DNA of 64,000 nt from Bradyrhizobium sp. G127 (GTDB lineage Bacteria > Pseudomonadota > Alphaproteobacteria > Rhizobiales > Xanthobacteraceae), in NCBI RefSeq assembly GCF_021502575.1, contig NZ_JAKFGN010000001.1, positions 2,170,001 to 2,234,000 on the forward strand. Direction: 5' to 3'. The translations under genes were made by a program, and so were the position numbers. Below the pieces are notes generated by a model. It saw only the letters and a program-made list of their open reading frames with translations. It was not told where the DNA came from and ran no database searches. Below are positions 32,564 through 42,985 of the stretch, piece after piece (within the stretch, counting starts at the first letter, position 1; every line of letters starts with the position of its first letter).

Positions 32564-35389
32564 ATGCTCGATACCCATCGCTCAATGGCGCCGGATTTCC
32601 TGACCGGGGGCGGCGAAATGGGCGCGCTGATGCGTGCGCACGATTGGGCCGCTACGCCCCTAGGCCCCCCGGACAACTGGCCGCAAAGCCTGCGGACGTC
32701 GATTCGCATCCTGCTTAATACCAACCATCCGATGTTCATCTGGTGGGGCCCGGAGCTAATCCAGTTCTACAACGATGGCTATCGCCGGACGATGGGGCCG
32801 GAGCGGCATCCGAGCGCGCTGGGTCAGCGGGGCCGGGAGTGCTGGGACGAAATATGGCACATCATCGGCCCGCAGATCCAACAGGTCATGAGCGGTGGCG
32901 GCGCGACGTGGCATGAAAACCAGCTTGTACCCGTGACGCGCCACGGCAGGCTGGAGCCGGTCTATTGGACCTATGGGTTCAGTCCCATCGATGACGGAGA
33001 CAAGATCAGCGGTGTCCTCGTTATCTGCCGCGATGTCACCGAGGATTATCTTGCGTCGGTTGCGTTGCGCGAGAGGGAAAGCGAACTCGCCCGCGTGCAG
33101 CAGATCGGCAAGATCGGCGGCCTGGAAGTTGATCTGCGGAGCGGTTTCCGCAACCGGCGGTCTCCGGAATACCTGATTATCCACGGCCTGCCTCCGGATG
33201 CGTCCAACGAAACCCACGAGGACTGGGTTCGCCGCATTCATCCTGAGGATCGCGAAGCCACCGAGAAACAGTTTCGCGACGCGGTGAAGGGAGATGTACG
33301 AGACTATACCGCCAGATACAGAATCATCCGGCCGAGCGACGGGCAGGTGCGATGGATCTCGGTGAAGTCGGTTATCGAACGGGACGAGGCGGGCAAGGCC
33401 ATCCGTCTGGTCGGCGCTCATACCGACGTGACCGAGCAGATCACCGCCGAGAGGGCGCTTCGTCAGAGTGAGGAAGAGTTTCGGACATTGGCAGAGGCTT
33501 TGCCGCATCATGTCTGGACGGCCCGGCCTGACGGGCAGCTCAACTGGTTCAATCCGCGCGTCTATGAATATAGCGGCGCGACCGGCGACGAACTGATGGA
33601 TCAAGGCTGGGGGCGGATGGTTCATCCGGACGACGTTCCGGCGGCAACCGCGGCATGGGCGCAGGCCATCAGAACCGGAAAAGCCTACGAGATCGAATTT
33701 CGCCTGCGGCGGGCGGATGGCGCGTTTCGCTGGTTTCTGGCGCGCGCTGTGCCTGCCCGCGATGAAAACGGCAAGATCGTTCGCTGGATTGGCACCAACA
33801 CCGATGTGCACGACCAGAAAACCACCGAAGCTCAACTGGCTGCACTGAACGCGACACTTGCGGAGCGCGTTCGGGAAAAGACCCGCGAGCGGGATCGCAT
33901 TTGGAATGTTTCTCAGGATCTTCTACTGGTAGCCGATATCGATGGAACGTGGCGCAGTATTAATCCGGCATGGACCGCGACGCTGGGCTGGAGCGAAGCG
34001 GAACTCTTGCACAAGACGTCGGAATGGCTTGAACACCCTGACGACCGGAAAAAGATAGATTCTGAGCTTGGTCATCTTGCTCAGGGTCGACCGACGATCC
34101 GGTTTGAAAATCGCTTCCGCCACAAGGATGGCTCCTATCGCTGGCTGTCCTGGACCGCCGTTCCCGACGAGAGGAAAATATATGCTGTTGCCCGCGATAT
34201 TACTGCGGAGAAGGATGCATTCGAGCGCTTGAAATCCACCGAGGAGGCGCTGCGCCAGTCGCAGAAGATGGAGGCAGTCGGGCAACTCACGGGCGGCATC
34301 GCGCACGACTTCAATAATCTGCTGACCGGAATCATAGGCTCGCTCGAACTGATGAAGATACGGCTGGCAAAGGGACACACCGACAATATCGAGCGCTACA
34401 TCGATGCCGCGACGACATCGGCGAACCGCGCAGCCGCGTTGACGCATCGGTTGCTTGCGTTCGCGCGGCGACAGCCGCTCAGTCCAAGATCGATCGACGC
34501 CAATCATCTGATCGGCTCGCTTGAAGATCTTCTGCGCAGGACGATCGGCGAAATCATCGATCTCAAGATCCAGACGTCGAAAAAACTGTGGAGCACGCTT
34601 TGCGATCCCAATCAGTTGGAAAGCGCGCTGCTCAATCTTGCGATCAATGCCCGCGACGCGATGCCGAGCGGCGGCCGCTTGACAATTCGGACGTCGAATG
34701 CCCGTCTTGACGGTGTGCTCTCCAACAATCCCGCGCTGTCTCCCGGTGACTATATTTGCATCGACGTGGCGGATACCGGCACGGGAATGGCCGCGGATGT
34801 CGTCGCACGCGCTTTCGATCCGTTCTTCACGACGAAGCCTATCGGGCAAGGAACAGGCCTTGGCCTATCAATGATCTATGGCTTCGCCCGGCAGTCCAAT
34901 GGTCACGTTATGATTGACAGCACGCCGGGGGCCGGTACGTCGGTCAGGATTTATCTGCCCCGCCATGATGGTGATGCCGCAGAGGAGCCGATGTCGTCCG
35001 GTTCGCCCGGCAAAAATCGTGCATCAGGCGAGACAGTTTTGGTCGTCGAGGACGAGCCGGTGGTTCGCGGCGTCATTACTGAGATGCTGACGAACGAAGG
35101 CTACCGGATCATGGAAGCAACCGACGGGCCGTCAGGCCTCCAAATCCTCAATCAGGAAATCCGGATCGACCTGCTGGTCACCGACGTTGGTATGCCGGGA
35201 ATGAACGGCCGCGAATTTGCGGATTATGCGCGCGAGGTGAGGCCTGATCTCAGGATTTTGTTTGTCACCGGCTACGCACAGAGCGCAGCCATGGCCAAGG
35301 GCTTCCTGAAGCCGGGCATGGAGATGATTACAAAACCCTTCGATGTGGAGAAATTCTCGCAGCGGGTCCGCGAGATGGTTTCGCGCTAG
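32564..35389 (+). CDS. Hybrid sensor histidine kinase with multiple PAS domains and C-terminal receiver
   Basis: Signal-transduction protein, 941 residues, with no membrane segment, so cytoplasmic. About four PAS-like domains span residues 25-560 (one contains [13 protein letters not shown], a PAC end). A histidine kinase region has the phosphoacceptor His581 in [11 protein letters not shown], an ATPase domain with [11 protein letters not shown] (N box), DTGTGM (G1) and [13 protein letters not shown] (G2). The C-terminal receiver domain has Asp874 in [10 protein letters not shown]. No response regulator gene adjoins it; the output partner is unknown. An in-frame ATG at 32585 could be the true start, since no strong ribosome-binding site marks either. 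Confidence 0.92.
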   Translation: MLDTHRSMAPDFLTGGGEMGALMRAHDWAATPLGPPDNWPQSLRTSIRILLNTNHPMFIWWGPELIQFYNDGYRRTMGPERHPSALGQRGRECWDEIWHIIGPQIQQVMSGGGATWHENQLVPVTRHGRLEPVYWTYGFSPIDDGDKISGVLVICRDVTEDYLASVALRERESELARVQQIGKIGGLEVDLRSGFRNRRSPEYLIIHGLPPDASNETHEDWVRRIHPEDREATEKQFRDAVKGDVRDYTARYRIIRPSDGQVRWISVKSVIERDEAGKAIRLVGAHTDVTEQITAERALRQSEEEFRTLAEALPHHVWTARPDGQLNWFNPRVYEYSGATGDELMDQGWGRMVHPDDVPAATAAWAQAIRTGKAYEIEFRLRRADGAFRWFLARAVPARDENGKIVRWIGTNTDVHDQKTTEAQLAALNATLAERVREKTRERDRIWNVSQDLLLVADIDGTWRSINPAWTATLGWSEAELLHKTSEWLEHPDDRKKIDSELGHLAQGRPTIRFENRFRHKDGSYRWLSWTAVPDERKIYAVARDITAEKDAFERLKSTEEALRQSQKMEAVGQLTGGIAHDFNNLLTGIIGSLELMKIRLAKGHTDNIERYIDAATTSANRAAALTHRLLAFARRQPLSPRSIDANHLIGSLEDLLRRTIGEIIDLKIQTSKKLWSTLCDPNQLESALLNLAINARDAMPSGGRLTIRTSNARLDGVLSNNPALSPGDYICIDVADTGTGMAADVVARAFDPFFTTKPIGQGTGLGLSMIYGFARQSNGHVMIDSTPGAGTSVRIYLPRHDGDAAEEPMSSGSPGKNRASGETVLVVEDEPVVRGVITEMLTNEGYRIMEATDGPSGLQILNQEIRIDLLVTDVGMPGMNGREFADYAREVRPDLRILFVTGYAQSAAMAKGFLKPGMEMITKPFDVEKFSQRVREMVSR

Positions 35390-35397
35390 CTGCTTCG

Positions 35398-36375
35398 TCA
35401 GCCGCCCCTGAACAAGACTTTGCCGGCGTTTTTTGCGGCATGCGAGATGGCAGTTTTCGACTCTGAGAGCGGATAAGTCGCCGCGACCGGAGTAAAGATC
35501 GTTCCGTCTGCGATCCAGCCGGCCATCTTCTTCTGAACGTCAACAACGCGCTCAGTCGTATTTTTGTTGAACCAGTTGAATAGCCAGAACCCTTTCAGGG
35601 TCAGATCGCGAAAGACATTCGGTGCAGTAAAGAAAGGGCCGGGTCCGCCGCTCATCACGCCGAAGGCGACCAGTGTGCCGCCGTTTGCGAGACAGTCGTT
35701 GACAGCCATCAGGCCAGGACCGCCGACACAATCCAGCGCCAGCATGATCTTCGCTTTCCCGGTTGCTTCGGCAACGCGTTTCGTCAGATCCGGTCCTTCG
35801 ACCAGAACAACATCAGCACCGAGTTTCTTTAACTCGTCGATCAGTTCAGGGCGGCGCACCACGCTCACCGTATGAATGCCCATCTGTTTTGCGATGGCAA
35901 TGACCGCGCGGCCTACTGCGGAATTACCGGCGGTCTGCAGAACCCAATCGCCCTTCTTCAGTGACACATACTCTGTCAGGAGGAGATACGCGGTCGGCGG
36001 ATTGACCATCAGCATCGACAACTGCTGCGGGTCCGCACGTTCGGGCAGGGCGAAAAGTCCGTCGGCGTGTACCTTGCTTCGCGTTCCCCAGGTTGGCGTG
36101 CCACGTGGATAGAGCACACGGTCGCCTTCCTTAATTCTTTTGACTCCGCCGCCGACTTTCACCACGCGCGCGACGCCTTCCGCGCCGACCGGTGCTGGCG
36201 GTTTCGGCTTGACGCCGTAAAGCCCGCGCATCAGCACGAGGTCGGAGGGGTTGATCGGTGAGAACTCCATATCGACTACAAGTTCGCCGACATCCGGCGC
36301 GCCGGGGTCGGGAAGGGGAACGGTTTCGACGACATCCCAAGGCTTTCCAAATGCATTGATCTGAACGCTTTGCAC
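35398..36375 (-). CDS. MDR-family zinc-free oxidoreductase (enoyl reductase/quinone reductase-like)
   Basis: NAD(P)-dependent reductase of the medium-chain dehydrogenase superfamily, 325 residues. Features are NPSDLVLMRGLYG and PVGAEGVARVVKVGGGV near the N-terminus and VLQTAGNSAVGRAVIAIAKQMG as the nucleotide-binding motif, a pattern shared with mitochondrial trans-2-enoyl-CoA reductases. The structural and catalytic zinc ligands of alcohol dehydrogenases are not seen. It is divergent from an HxlR regulator, an arrangement typical of genes induced by quinones or reactive carbonyls. The substrate is unproven. Confidence 0.87.
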   Translation of the reverse strand: MQSVQINAFGKPWDVVETVPLPDPGAPDVGELVVDMEFSPINPSDLVLMRGLYGVKPKPPAPVGAEGVARVVKVGGGVKRIKEGDRVLYPRGTPTWGTRSKVHADGLFALPERADPQQLSMLMVNPPTAYLLLTEYVSLKKGDWVLQTAGNSAVGRAVIAIAKQMGIHTVSVVRRPELIDELKKLGADVVLVEGPDLTKRVAEATGKAKIMLALDCVGGPGLMAVNDCLANGGTLVAFGVMSGGPGPFFTAPNVFRDLTLKGFWLFNWFNKNTTERVVDVQKKMAGWIADGTIFTPVAATYPLSESKTAISHAAKNAGKVLFRGG

Positions 36376-36426
36376 GATGCCCTCCCGGTTTCGCTGACTT
36401 GCAGCCTGATGATCAGACGCGTATGG

Positions 36427-36463
36427 TTAGTTCGATAAAGCAACTAGTCTGTTATAGCAACTA
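36427..36463. promoter_or_regulatory. Repeat-rich candidate HxlR operator
   Basis: The divergent gap contains TAGTT (36428-36432) facing AACTA (36442-36446), and GCAACTA repeated directly at 36440 and 36457, 17 bases apart. Such dyads between an HxlR gene and its divergent oxidoreductase are where autoregulatory operators usually lie. Confidence 0.4.
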
Positions 36464-36464
36464 A

Positions 36465-36992
36465 ATGAAGGAAATGACTGCCATGCGCGAGCCTGCTTTC
36501 GGCCAGCTGAATTGCTCGATCGCACAGTCGCTGGCGATGCTTGGCGATGCCTGGGCTCTGTTGATCCTGAGAGATGTGCTAAGGGGCGTCAGGACATTTG
36601 AAGGGTTTCAGCGGTCACTCGGCATTGCGCGGAATACGCTGACCGACCGGCTGCGGCATCTCGTCGAGGAAGGAATGCTCACCCAAAACGATGTCGGCAA
36701 GCGCGGAACGCGATTCGAGTATGTTCCGACGCAGAAGACGAGGGAGTTTCAGGTCCCCCTTATGGCGATCATGCAGTGGGGGGATCGGTGGGTCGTGGGA
36801 CGAGGCAATGAGCCGGTCGTGGCAGTCGACCGCGACAGCGGGGCCGCGATCGCGCCGCTGGTGGTGCGCACGACGTCCGGTCGGGCCGTTACTGCCGATG
36901 GCCTGATGTACAAACCCGGTCGGGGCGCAACGGCGCTGACGCGTGACTATCTCACCGCGAGGAACAAGAAGCTGGCGCGCACGTCCCCCTGA
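36465..36992 (+). CDS. HxlR-family transcriptional regulator
   Basis: Winged helix-turn-helix regulator, 175 residues (family 100-160). The diagnostic core appears as CSIAQSLAMLGDAWALLILRD, then FEGFQRSLGIARNTLTDRLRHL and LVEEGMLTQ. The starts at 36465 and 36483 are both plausible; the second gives REPAFGQLNCS, closer to relatives. A C-terminal extension of about 60 residues (VVAVDRDSGAAIAPLVVRTTSG) is common in a subset of HxlR proteins. It probably controls the divergent reductase gene in response to an electrophile; the conserved N-terminal Cys could be the sensor. Confidence 0.88.
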   Translation: MKEMTAMREPAFGQLNCSIAQSLAMLGDAWALLILRDVLRGVRTFEGFQRSLGIARNTLTDRLRHLVEEGMLTQNDVGKRGTRFEYVPTQKTREFQVPLMAIMQWGDRWVVGRGNEPVVAVDRDSGAAIAPLVVRTTSGRAVTADGLMYKPGRGATALTRDYLTARNKKLARTSP

Positions 36993-37007
36993 CGGCGGCT
37001 CAACGGC

Positions 37008-38288
37008 CTACCACGCGCGGAACAGGACGCTCGCATTAACGCCGCCAAACCCAAAGCCGTTCGACAGCACATGCTCGATGGCCATCGGCCGCGCCGCACC
37101 GCGCACGAGGTCGATGCCTTCAGCAGCCGCATCCGGATGATCAAGGTTGAGCGTTGCCGGCGCGATCTGGTCGCGCAGCGCCAGCACCGAGAAGATGGCC
37201 TCAAGCCCGCCCGCCGCACCGAGAAGGTGGCCGGTGGCGGATTTGGTCGAACTCACCGCGACGCCGCCTTCGGCGCCGAACACGGCCTTGATCGCAGCAA
37301 GTTCGCCATTGTCGCCGACCGGGGTCGACGTAGCGTGGGCGTTGAGATGCTGTACCTCAAGGGGAGAGATTCCGGCTTGCCTGAGCGCGATTTCAATGGA
37401 GCGCCGCGCGCCGTCGCCGTCTTCCGGGCCTGCGGTCATGTGATAGGCATCCGATGTTGTGCCGTAACCAACGAGTTCGGCGATCGGTGTCGCGCCGCGG
37501 CCAAGTGCGTGATCGAGCGTTTCGATGACGAGAATGCCTGCGCCTTCACCCATTACGAAGCCGTCGCGGTCCTTGTCGAAAGGCCGCGATGCGCGCTGCG
37601 GCTCATCGTTGAAGTTGGTCGAGAGCGCGCGGGCGGCGGCGAATGCACCGAGGCTGACACGGTCGATGCAGGCTTCCGCTCCGCCGCATACGGCCACGTC
37701 CGCTTCGCCAGCAAGAAGCATGCGCGCGCCGTCGCCGATGGCCTGCACGCCTGCGGCACATGCTGTCACCGGCGCGCCCAGCGCGCCCTTGAAGCCATGC
37801 TTGATCGAAACTTGCCCGGCAGCGAGATTGACCAGAAACGATGGCACGGTGAAGGGAGAAAGCCGCCGCACGCCGCGTTCATCGGCGGTGCGGACGGCAT
37901 CGACGATTGCAGGAAAACCGCCGATGCCTGATGCGATGATGGTGGCGGTACGTTCGCGCGAACGGGCATCGTCCGGCTTCCATCCTGCCTGTGCGAGTGC
38001 TTCATCCGCCGCCATCATGGCAAATTGGATGAAGCGATCCATTTTCTTCTGATCCTTCTTCGGGATCGCCCGATCGGGATCGAATCCGAATTCAGGATCT
38101 TCCACCATGTCAGGCACGGTACCGCACGCTTTCACCGGCAGGTCAGCCGCAACATTATCTGACAAGGCGCGGATGCCGGACTGCCCTGCAATCAGCCGCG
38201 ACCAGTTGCCTTCCACGCCGACTCCAAGCGGCGAGACTGCACCCATTCCCGTGACGACGATGCGTCGTATGGAGCTGTTCCGTTTCAC
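37008..38288 (-). CDS. Beta-ketoacyl-ACP synthase II-like (FabF paralogue)
   Basis: Condensing enzyme of fatty acid or related acyl chain synthesis, 426 residues. The catalytic triad is Cys177 (VTACAAGVQ), a His in NAHATSTPVGD and a His in KSATGHLLGAAGG. The C-terminus GFGFGGVNASVLF is the family signature. The start is GTG at 38288 (MKRNSSIRRIVVTGMGAVSPLG). It is not next to acpP or fabG, so it is probably a second copy used for a special chain. FabF paralogues in Rhizobiales make very-long-chain lipid A acyl groups, but the partner genes for that are absent here. A thiolase gene lies upstream on the same strand behind a terminator hairpin. Confidence 0.9.
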   Translation of the reverse strand: MKRNSSIRRIVVTGMGAVSPLGVGVEGNWSRLIAGQSGIRALSDNVAADLPVKACGTVPDMVEDPEFGFDPDRAIPKKDQKKMDRFIQFAMMAADEALAQAGWKPDDARSRERTATIIASGIGGFPAIVDAVRTADERGVRRLSPFTVPSFLVNLAAGQVSIKHGFKGALGAPVTACAAGVQAIGDGARMLLAGEADVAVCGGAEACIDRVSLGAFAAARALSTNFNDEPQRASRPFDKDRDGFVMGEGAGILVIETLDHALGRGATPIAELVGYGTTSDAYHMTAGPEDGDGARRSIEIALRQAGISPLEVQHLNAHATSTPVGDNGELAAIKAVFGAEGGVAVSSTKSATGHLLGAAGGLEAIFSVLALRDQIAPATLNLDHPDAAAEGIDLVRGAARPMAIEHVLSNGFGFGGVNASVLFRAW

Positions 38289-38348
38289 GATCTCACCACA
38301 GGTTGACGAGGGACGACGCAGCCGCTTGTTGCGGTATGCGACTTACGA

Positions 38349-38372
38349 CGCCGGCGGAACGAGCCGCCGGCG
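38349..38372 (-). terminator. Hairpin after the thiolase gene
   Basis: Perfect 9-base arms CGCCGGCGG and CCGCCGGCG around a 6-base loop, lying 21 bases after the thiolase stop and 60 bases before the FabF paralogue. No U tract follows, but the GC-rich stem and position fit a terminator. Confidence 0.6.
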
Positions 38373-38392
38373 CATTGCAAGTTGGTGCGGCG

Positions 38393-39586
<1,194 letters not shown>

Positions 39587-39650
39587 GCAACTCTCCTGGT
39601 GCACGGACGGAGCCTGACCGTGGTTAGATGACAGGTATCATATGAAGTGA

Positions 39651-39670
39651 CGCGGAAATTGCAATCCGCG
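39651..39670. promoter_or_regulatory. Short dyad in the thiolase upstream region
   Basis: CGCGGA-AATTGCAA-TCCGCG lies 65 bases upstream of the thiolase start in a 186-base gap. An imperfect dyad ATGACAGGTATCAT lies next to it (39628-39641). Either could be an operator; neither is tied to a known regulator. Confidence 0.3.
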
Positions 39671-39772
39671 GCGGGACAATAAAGGCATGAATCGTACGCG
39701 GACAAGCGAGGATGCGTTTAAAACAGCCTGGCATGCCAATCTCGCATGAATTATTCTGCTGTGACGGATGAG

Positions 39773-40543
39773 TTATTTTGGTCTGTCGAGAAATGTCTGC
39801 ATGTGACGCTGCGGTTCGCCGGTCAGGAACGATTTCCCGAATACGGCGACACTGAGGTTTATGGATTCCGTGAGCGGAAGTTCCTCCCACTGGCGCAGCA
39901 ACGCCTTCTGGCTGCGCATGGCTTCAGGGCCGCATTTGGCGATTGCCTGCGCCACGGCTGCGATCGCGGAATCGAGATCGCCCTCGTGCACCACCTGATC
40001 GACCAGTCCCCAGTTCAATGCGGTCTGAGCATCGATTGTGGCCGCGGTCAGGATCAGCCAGCGGGCGCGGCCCCATCCGATCAGTCGCGGTAACAGCGCC
40101 GCGTGAATCACCGAGGGGATGCCGACCTTGACTTCCGGCATGGCGAACTTCGCGTCCTGCGACGCAATTCGCAAATCACATGCTGCGGCAAATTCGAGTC
40201 CTCCGCCAAGGCACCAGCCGCGCAGGCGCGCGATCACCGGCGCGGGAAATTGCCGTGCGGCTTCGCAGAGGTCGCGCAGGCCGGTAATGAACTTTTCTGC
40301 GGAGGCCTGATCCAGCGTCGCCATCTCTTTGATGTCGGCGCCGCCGATCATGCTTTTCTCGCCGGTGCCCCTGATAACAAGAACGCGAATGTCGCGATCT
40401 TTGGCAAGCTGCTCCAGTTCTTCCCGGACGCCGCGGATCACTGCCGAATTCATGATGTTGAGCGGACCGGCGTTGCAAATGGTCAATTGTGCAATGCCGT
40501 TCTCGCCGCGCGTCACGGTGCAGTAGTCGTTGATCGTTTGCAT
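39773..40543 (-). CDS. Enoyl-CoA hydratase/isomerase family protein
   Basis: Crotonase-fold protein, 256 residues with the ATG at 40543 (the open frame reaches 40615). The oxyanion-hole segments are visible: VIRGTGEKSMIGGADIKEM and LRGWCLGGGLEFAAACDLRIAS. The first catalytic Glu position after the GGG loop reads Leu-Glu (GGGLE), and FAMPEVKVGIPSVIHAALLPRLIG supplies the second glutamate region. This general type hydrates 2-enoyl-CoA. It is divergent from a TetR regulator, 165 bases apart, and probably under its control. The substrate chain is not determined. Confidence 0.88.
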   Translation of the reverse strand: MQTINDYCTVTRGENGIAQLTICNAGPLNIMNSAVIRGVREELEQLAKDRDIRVLVIRGTGEKSMIGGADIKEMATLDQASAEKFITGLRDLCEAARQFPAPVIARLRGWCLGGGLEFAAACDLRIASQDAKFAMPEVKVGIPSVIHAALLPRLIGWGRARWLILTAATIDAQTALNWGLVDQVVHEGDLDSAIAAVAQAIAKCGPEAMRSQKALLRQWEELPLTESINLSVAVFGKSFLTGEPQRHMQTFLDRPK

Positions 40544-40654
40544 TGTACGGGAGCCTGGCGTTTGCAGTTGCGAAGAGATTGGAGTGATGGTGCGCGATGA
40601 GTTGTGCTTCGTCAAATACCGTGCATGGCAGCTATTTCCGGCTCATTGAGTCCG

Positions 40655-40669
40655 TTTCGTCAGGCGAAA
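40655..40669. promoter_or_regulatory. Candidate TetR operator
   Basis: Dyad TTTCG-TCAGG-CGAAA in the gap between the hydratase gene and the divergent TetR gene, 40 bases before the TetR start. Its place and symmetry suit an autoregulatory operator; the sequence itself has no matched family. Confidence 0.35.
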
Positions 40670-40708
40670 TGTGTTATTATATGATCTGGGACATCTGATG
40701 AGGCGGCG

Positions 40709-41335
40709 ATGCGTTATTCAAAGGACCATAAGGCCGAAACCCACGAACGGATCGTAAAAAACGCATCCGTGCGCTTGCGCGAGGGGGGGGCCGCGAGTAT
40801 CGGCGTCGCCGATTTGATGAAGGAAGCGGGACTCACCCACGGGGGGTTCTACGCCCACTTTGATTCGCGCGACGCGCTGATCGGAGAAGCGTTTACCCAT
40901 GCCATGGACCAGACGGTGAAGCGGTGGCGCAAGCGGGCCGAGGAGGCGCCAGAGGGTAAGGAGTTCGAATCCATCGTCAACCGCTATCTGACCACGCAGC
41001 ATCGTGATGACGTCGGCAATGGCTGCGCGTTGCCGTCGCTGGGAGCCGAGGTGCTGCGCGCGGATTCCAGGACGCGGAAGGCCATCGCGACGAAGCTCGA
41101 AGAGATGATCGATATCATTTCCGAACAGATGCCGGCGCAGTCGACCAAGGCCGCGCGGCGGGAAGCCATCGGAGCGCTGGCCACGATGATGGGGGCATTG
41201 CTGCTGGCGCGTATGGCTGGGACGGGGGAATTCTCCGAAGAAATTCTGGCCGCCGGTCGGCAGAGTGTTTTGCAGAGCGGCGCATCGGCAACGCCTCGGA
41301 CCAAGAGGGCAAAGTCGGCAGCCGCCCGGACCTGA
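40709..41335 (+). CDS. TetR-family transcriptional regulator
   Basis: Regulator of 208 residues. The N-terminal helix-turn-helix reads HERIVKNASVRLREGGAASIGV, then DLMKEAGLTHGGFYAHFDSRDAL, the diagnostic TetR recognition helix. The C-terminal ligand domain (about 60-190) includes GNGCALPSLGAEVLRAD and a helical dimer region. A run of eight G residues (40793-40800) lies inside the HTH coding region; the frame is intact. Being divergent from an enoyl-CoA hydratase and upstream of the valine genes, it probably senses an acyl-CoA intermediate. The basic C-terminal tail (PRTKRAKSAAART) is unremarkable for Rhizobiales. Confidence 0.9.
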   Translation: MRYSKDHKAETHERIVKNASVRLREGGAASIGVADLMKEAGLTHGGFYAHFDSRDALIGEAFTHAMDQTVKRWRKRAEEAPEGKEFESIVNRYLTTQHRDDVGNGCALPSLGAEVLRADSRTRKAIATKLEEMIDIISEQMPAQSTKAARREAIGALATMMGALLLARMAGTGEFSEEILAAGRQSVLQSGASATPRTKRAKSAAART

Positions 41336-41465
41336 CGGGCTGAAGCCGTCTTAAAATCAATGCTGTTCTTTGCATTGAGCGCCACCGTGCTGTGCGCAGA
41401 ACCCCGTTCCAATGCTCCCCGCGACAGTCTATCCTTCTCAAAACATACGCTTTTGGAGGATACGC

Positions 41466-42962
41466 ATGCGTACGATCGGGCATTTCGTCGGTGGCCGCGA
41501 GGTCAAGGGCACATCAGGGCGCTTTGCGGACGTCTACGAGCCGATGACGGGCGAGGTCCAGGCCCAGGTGGCGCTGGCGACCAAGGCTGAATTGCGCGCG
41601 GCGGTGGAAAACGCCAAGGCGGCGCAGCCCGATTGGGCGGCTACCAACCCGCAGCGCCGCGCCCGCGTCATGATGAAGTTTCTCGAACTGGTGCAGCGCG
41701 ACTACGACAAGCTCGCCGATCTCTTGGCGCGCGAGCACGGCAAGACGGTTCCCGACGCGAAGGGCGACATTCAGCGCGGCCTGGAAGTGGTCGAGTTCGC
41801 CTGCGGCATTCCCCACCTGATGAAGGGCGAATACACCGAGGGCGCGGGTCCCGGCATCGACATCTATTCCATGCGGCAGGCGCTTGGCGTTGTCGCCGGC
41901 ATCACGCCGTTCAATTTCCCGGCGATGATCCCGATGTGGAAGTTCGCGCCGGCGATTGCCTGCGGCAACGCCTTCATCCTCAAGCCCTCCGAGCGTGATC
42001 CCGGCGTGCCGATGGCGCTGGCGGCTTTGATGATCGAGGCCGGCTTGCCGGCGGGTATCCTGAACTGCGTCAACGGCGACAAGGAAGCGGTGGACGCGAT
42101 TCTTGATGATCCCGACATCAAGGCCGTCGGCTTCGTCGGCTCGTCGCCGATCGCGCAATATATTTATGAGCGTGCGGCGCAGACCGGCAAGCGCGCGCAG
42201 TGCTTCGGCGGCGCCAAGAATCACGCCATCATCATGCCGGACGCCGATATGGACCAGACCGTCGATGCGCTGATCGGTGCGGGTTACGGCTCTGCCGGCG
42301 AGCGCTGCATGGCGATCTCGGTTGCGGTGCCAGTGGGCAAGACCACGGCTGATCGCTTGATGGAAAAGCTCATTCCGCGCGTGGAAAGCCTCAAGATCGG
42401 CCCTTCGACCGATCCGTCGGCTGACTTCGGCCCGCTGGTGACGAAGGCGGCGCTGGAGCGCGTCAAGGATTATGTCGAGGTCGGCATCAAGGAAGGCGCC
42501 AAGCTCGCTGTTGATGGCCGCGGCTTCAAGATGCAGGGCTATGAGAAGGGCTTCTACATGGGCGGCTGTCTGTTCGACAACGTCACCAAGGATATGCGCA
42601 TCTACAAGGAAGAGATTTTCGGACCGGTGCTCTCGGTGGTGCGTGCCAAGGACTATAACGAAGCTCTGGCGCTGCCCTCGGACCACGACTACGGCAACGG
42701 CGTGGCCATCTTCACCCGCGACGGCGACGCGGCGCGCGACTTCGCGGCGAAGGTCAATGTCGGCATGGTCGGCATCAATGTGCCGATCCCGGTGCCGATT
42801 GCCTACTACACGTTCGGCGGCTGGAAGAAGTCCGGCTTCGGCGACCTCAACCAGCACGGTCCGGATTCGGTTCGCTTCTACACCAAAACCAAGACCGTCA
42901 CCTCCCGCTGGCCGTCTGGCGTCAAGGACGGTGCAGAGTTCGTCATTCCGACGATGAACTAA
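41466..42962 (+). CDS. mmsA: Methylmalonate-semialdehyde dehydrogenase (CoA-acylating)
   Basis: Converts methylmalonate semialdehyde, NAD and CoA to propionyl-CoA in valine breakdown. The enzyme has 498 residues, the family norm. The catalytic Cys281 lies in SAGERCMAISVAVPVG, a signature specific to CoA-acylating members, and FGGAKNHAIIMPDAD marks the cofactor region. The ATG at 41466 has GGAGG six bases upstream; the 41412 extension is not supported. It begins a run of four genes (mmsA, acyl-CoA dehydrogenase, hydrolase, mmsB) that together take isobutyryl-CoA to propionyl-CoA. Confidence 0.94.
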   Translation: MRTIGHFVGGREVKGTSGRFADVYEPMTGEVQAQVALATKAELRAAVENAKAAQPDWAATNPQRRARVMMKFLELVQRDYDKLADLLAREHGKTVPDAKGDIQRGLEVVEFACGIPHLMKGEYTEGAGPGIDIYSMRQALGVVAGITPFNFPAMIPMWKFAPAIACGNAFILKPSERDPGVPMALAALMIEAGLPAGILNCVNGDKEAVDAILDDPDIKAVGFVGSSPIAQYIYERAAQTGKRAQCFGGAKNHAIIMPDADMDQTVDALIGAGYGSAGERCMAISVAVPVGKTTADRLMEKLIPRVESLKIGPSTDPSADFGPLVTKAALERVKDYVEVGIKEGAKLAVDGRGFKMQGYEKGFYMGGCLFDNVTKDMRIYKEEIFGPVLSVVRAKDYNEALALPSDHDYGNGVAIFTRDGDAARDFAAKVNVGMVGINVPIPVPIAYYTFGGWKKSGFGDLNQHGPDSVRFYTKTKTVTSRWPSGVKDGAEFVIPTMN

Positions 42963-42985
42963 GCCAAGCAACCAGCGAGCGCGCC

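Noticed and set aside
32342-32578. 78-codon minus-strand frame overlapping the methyltransferase start and the kinase start
   Set aside because: Sits in the divergent promoter region and overlaps both real genes; the translation shows no fold.
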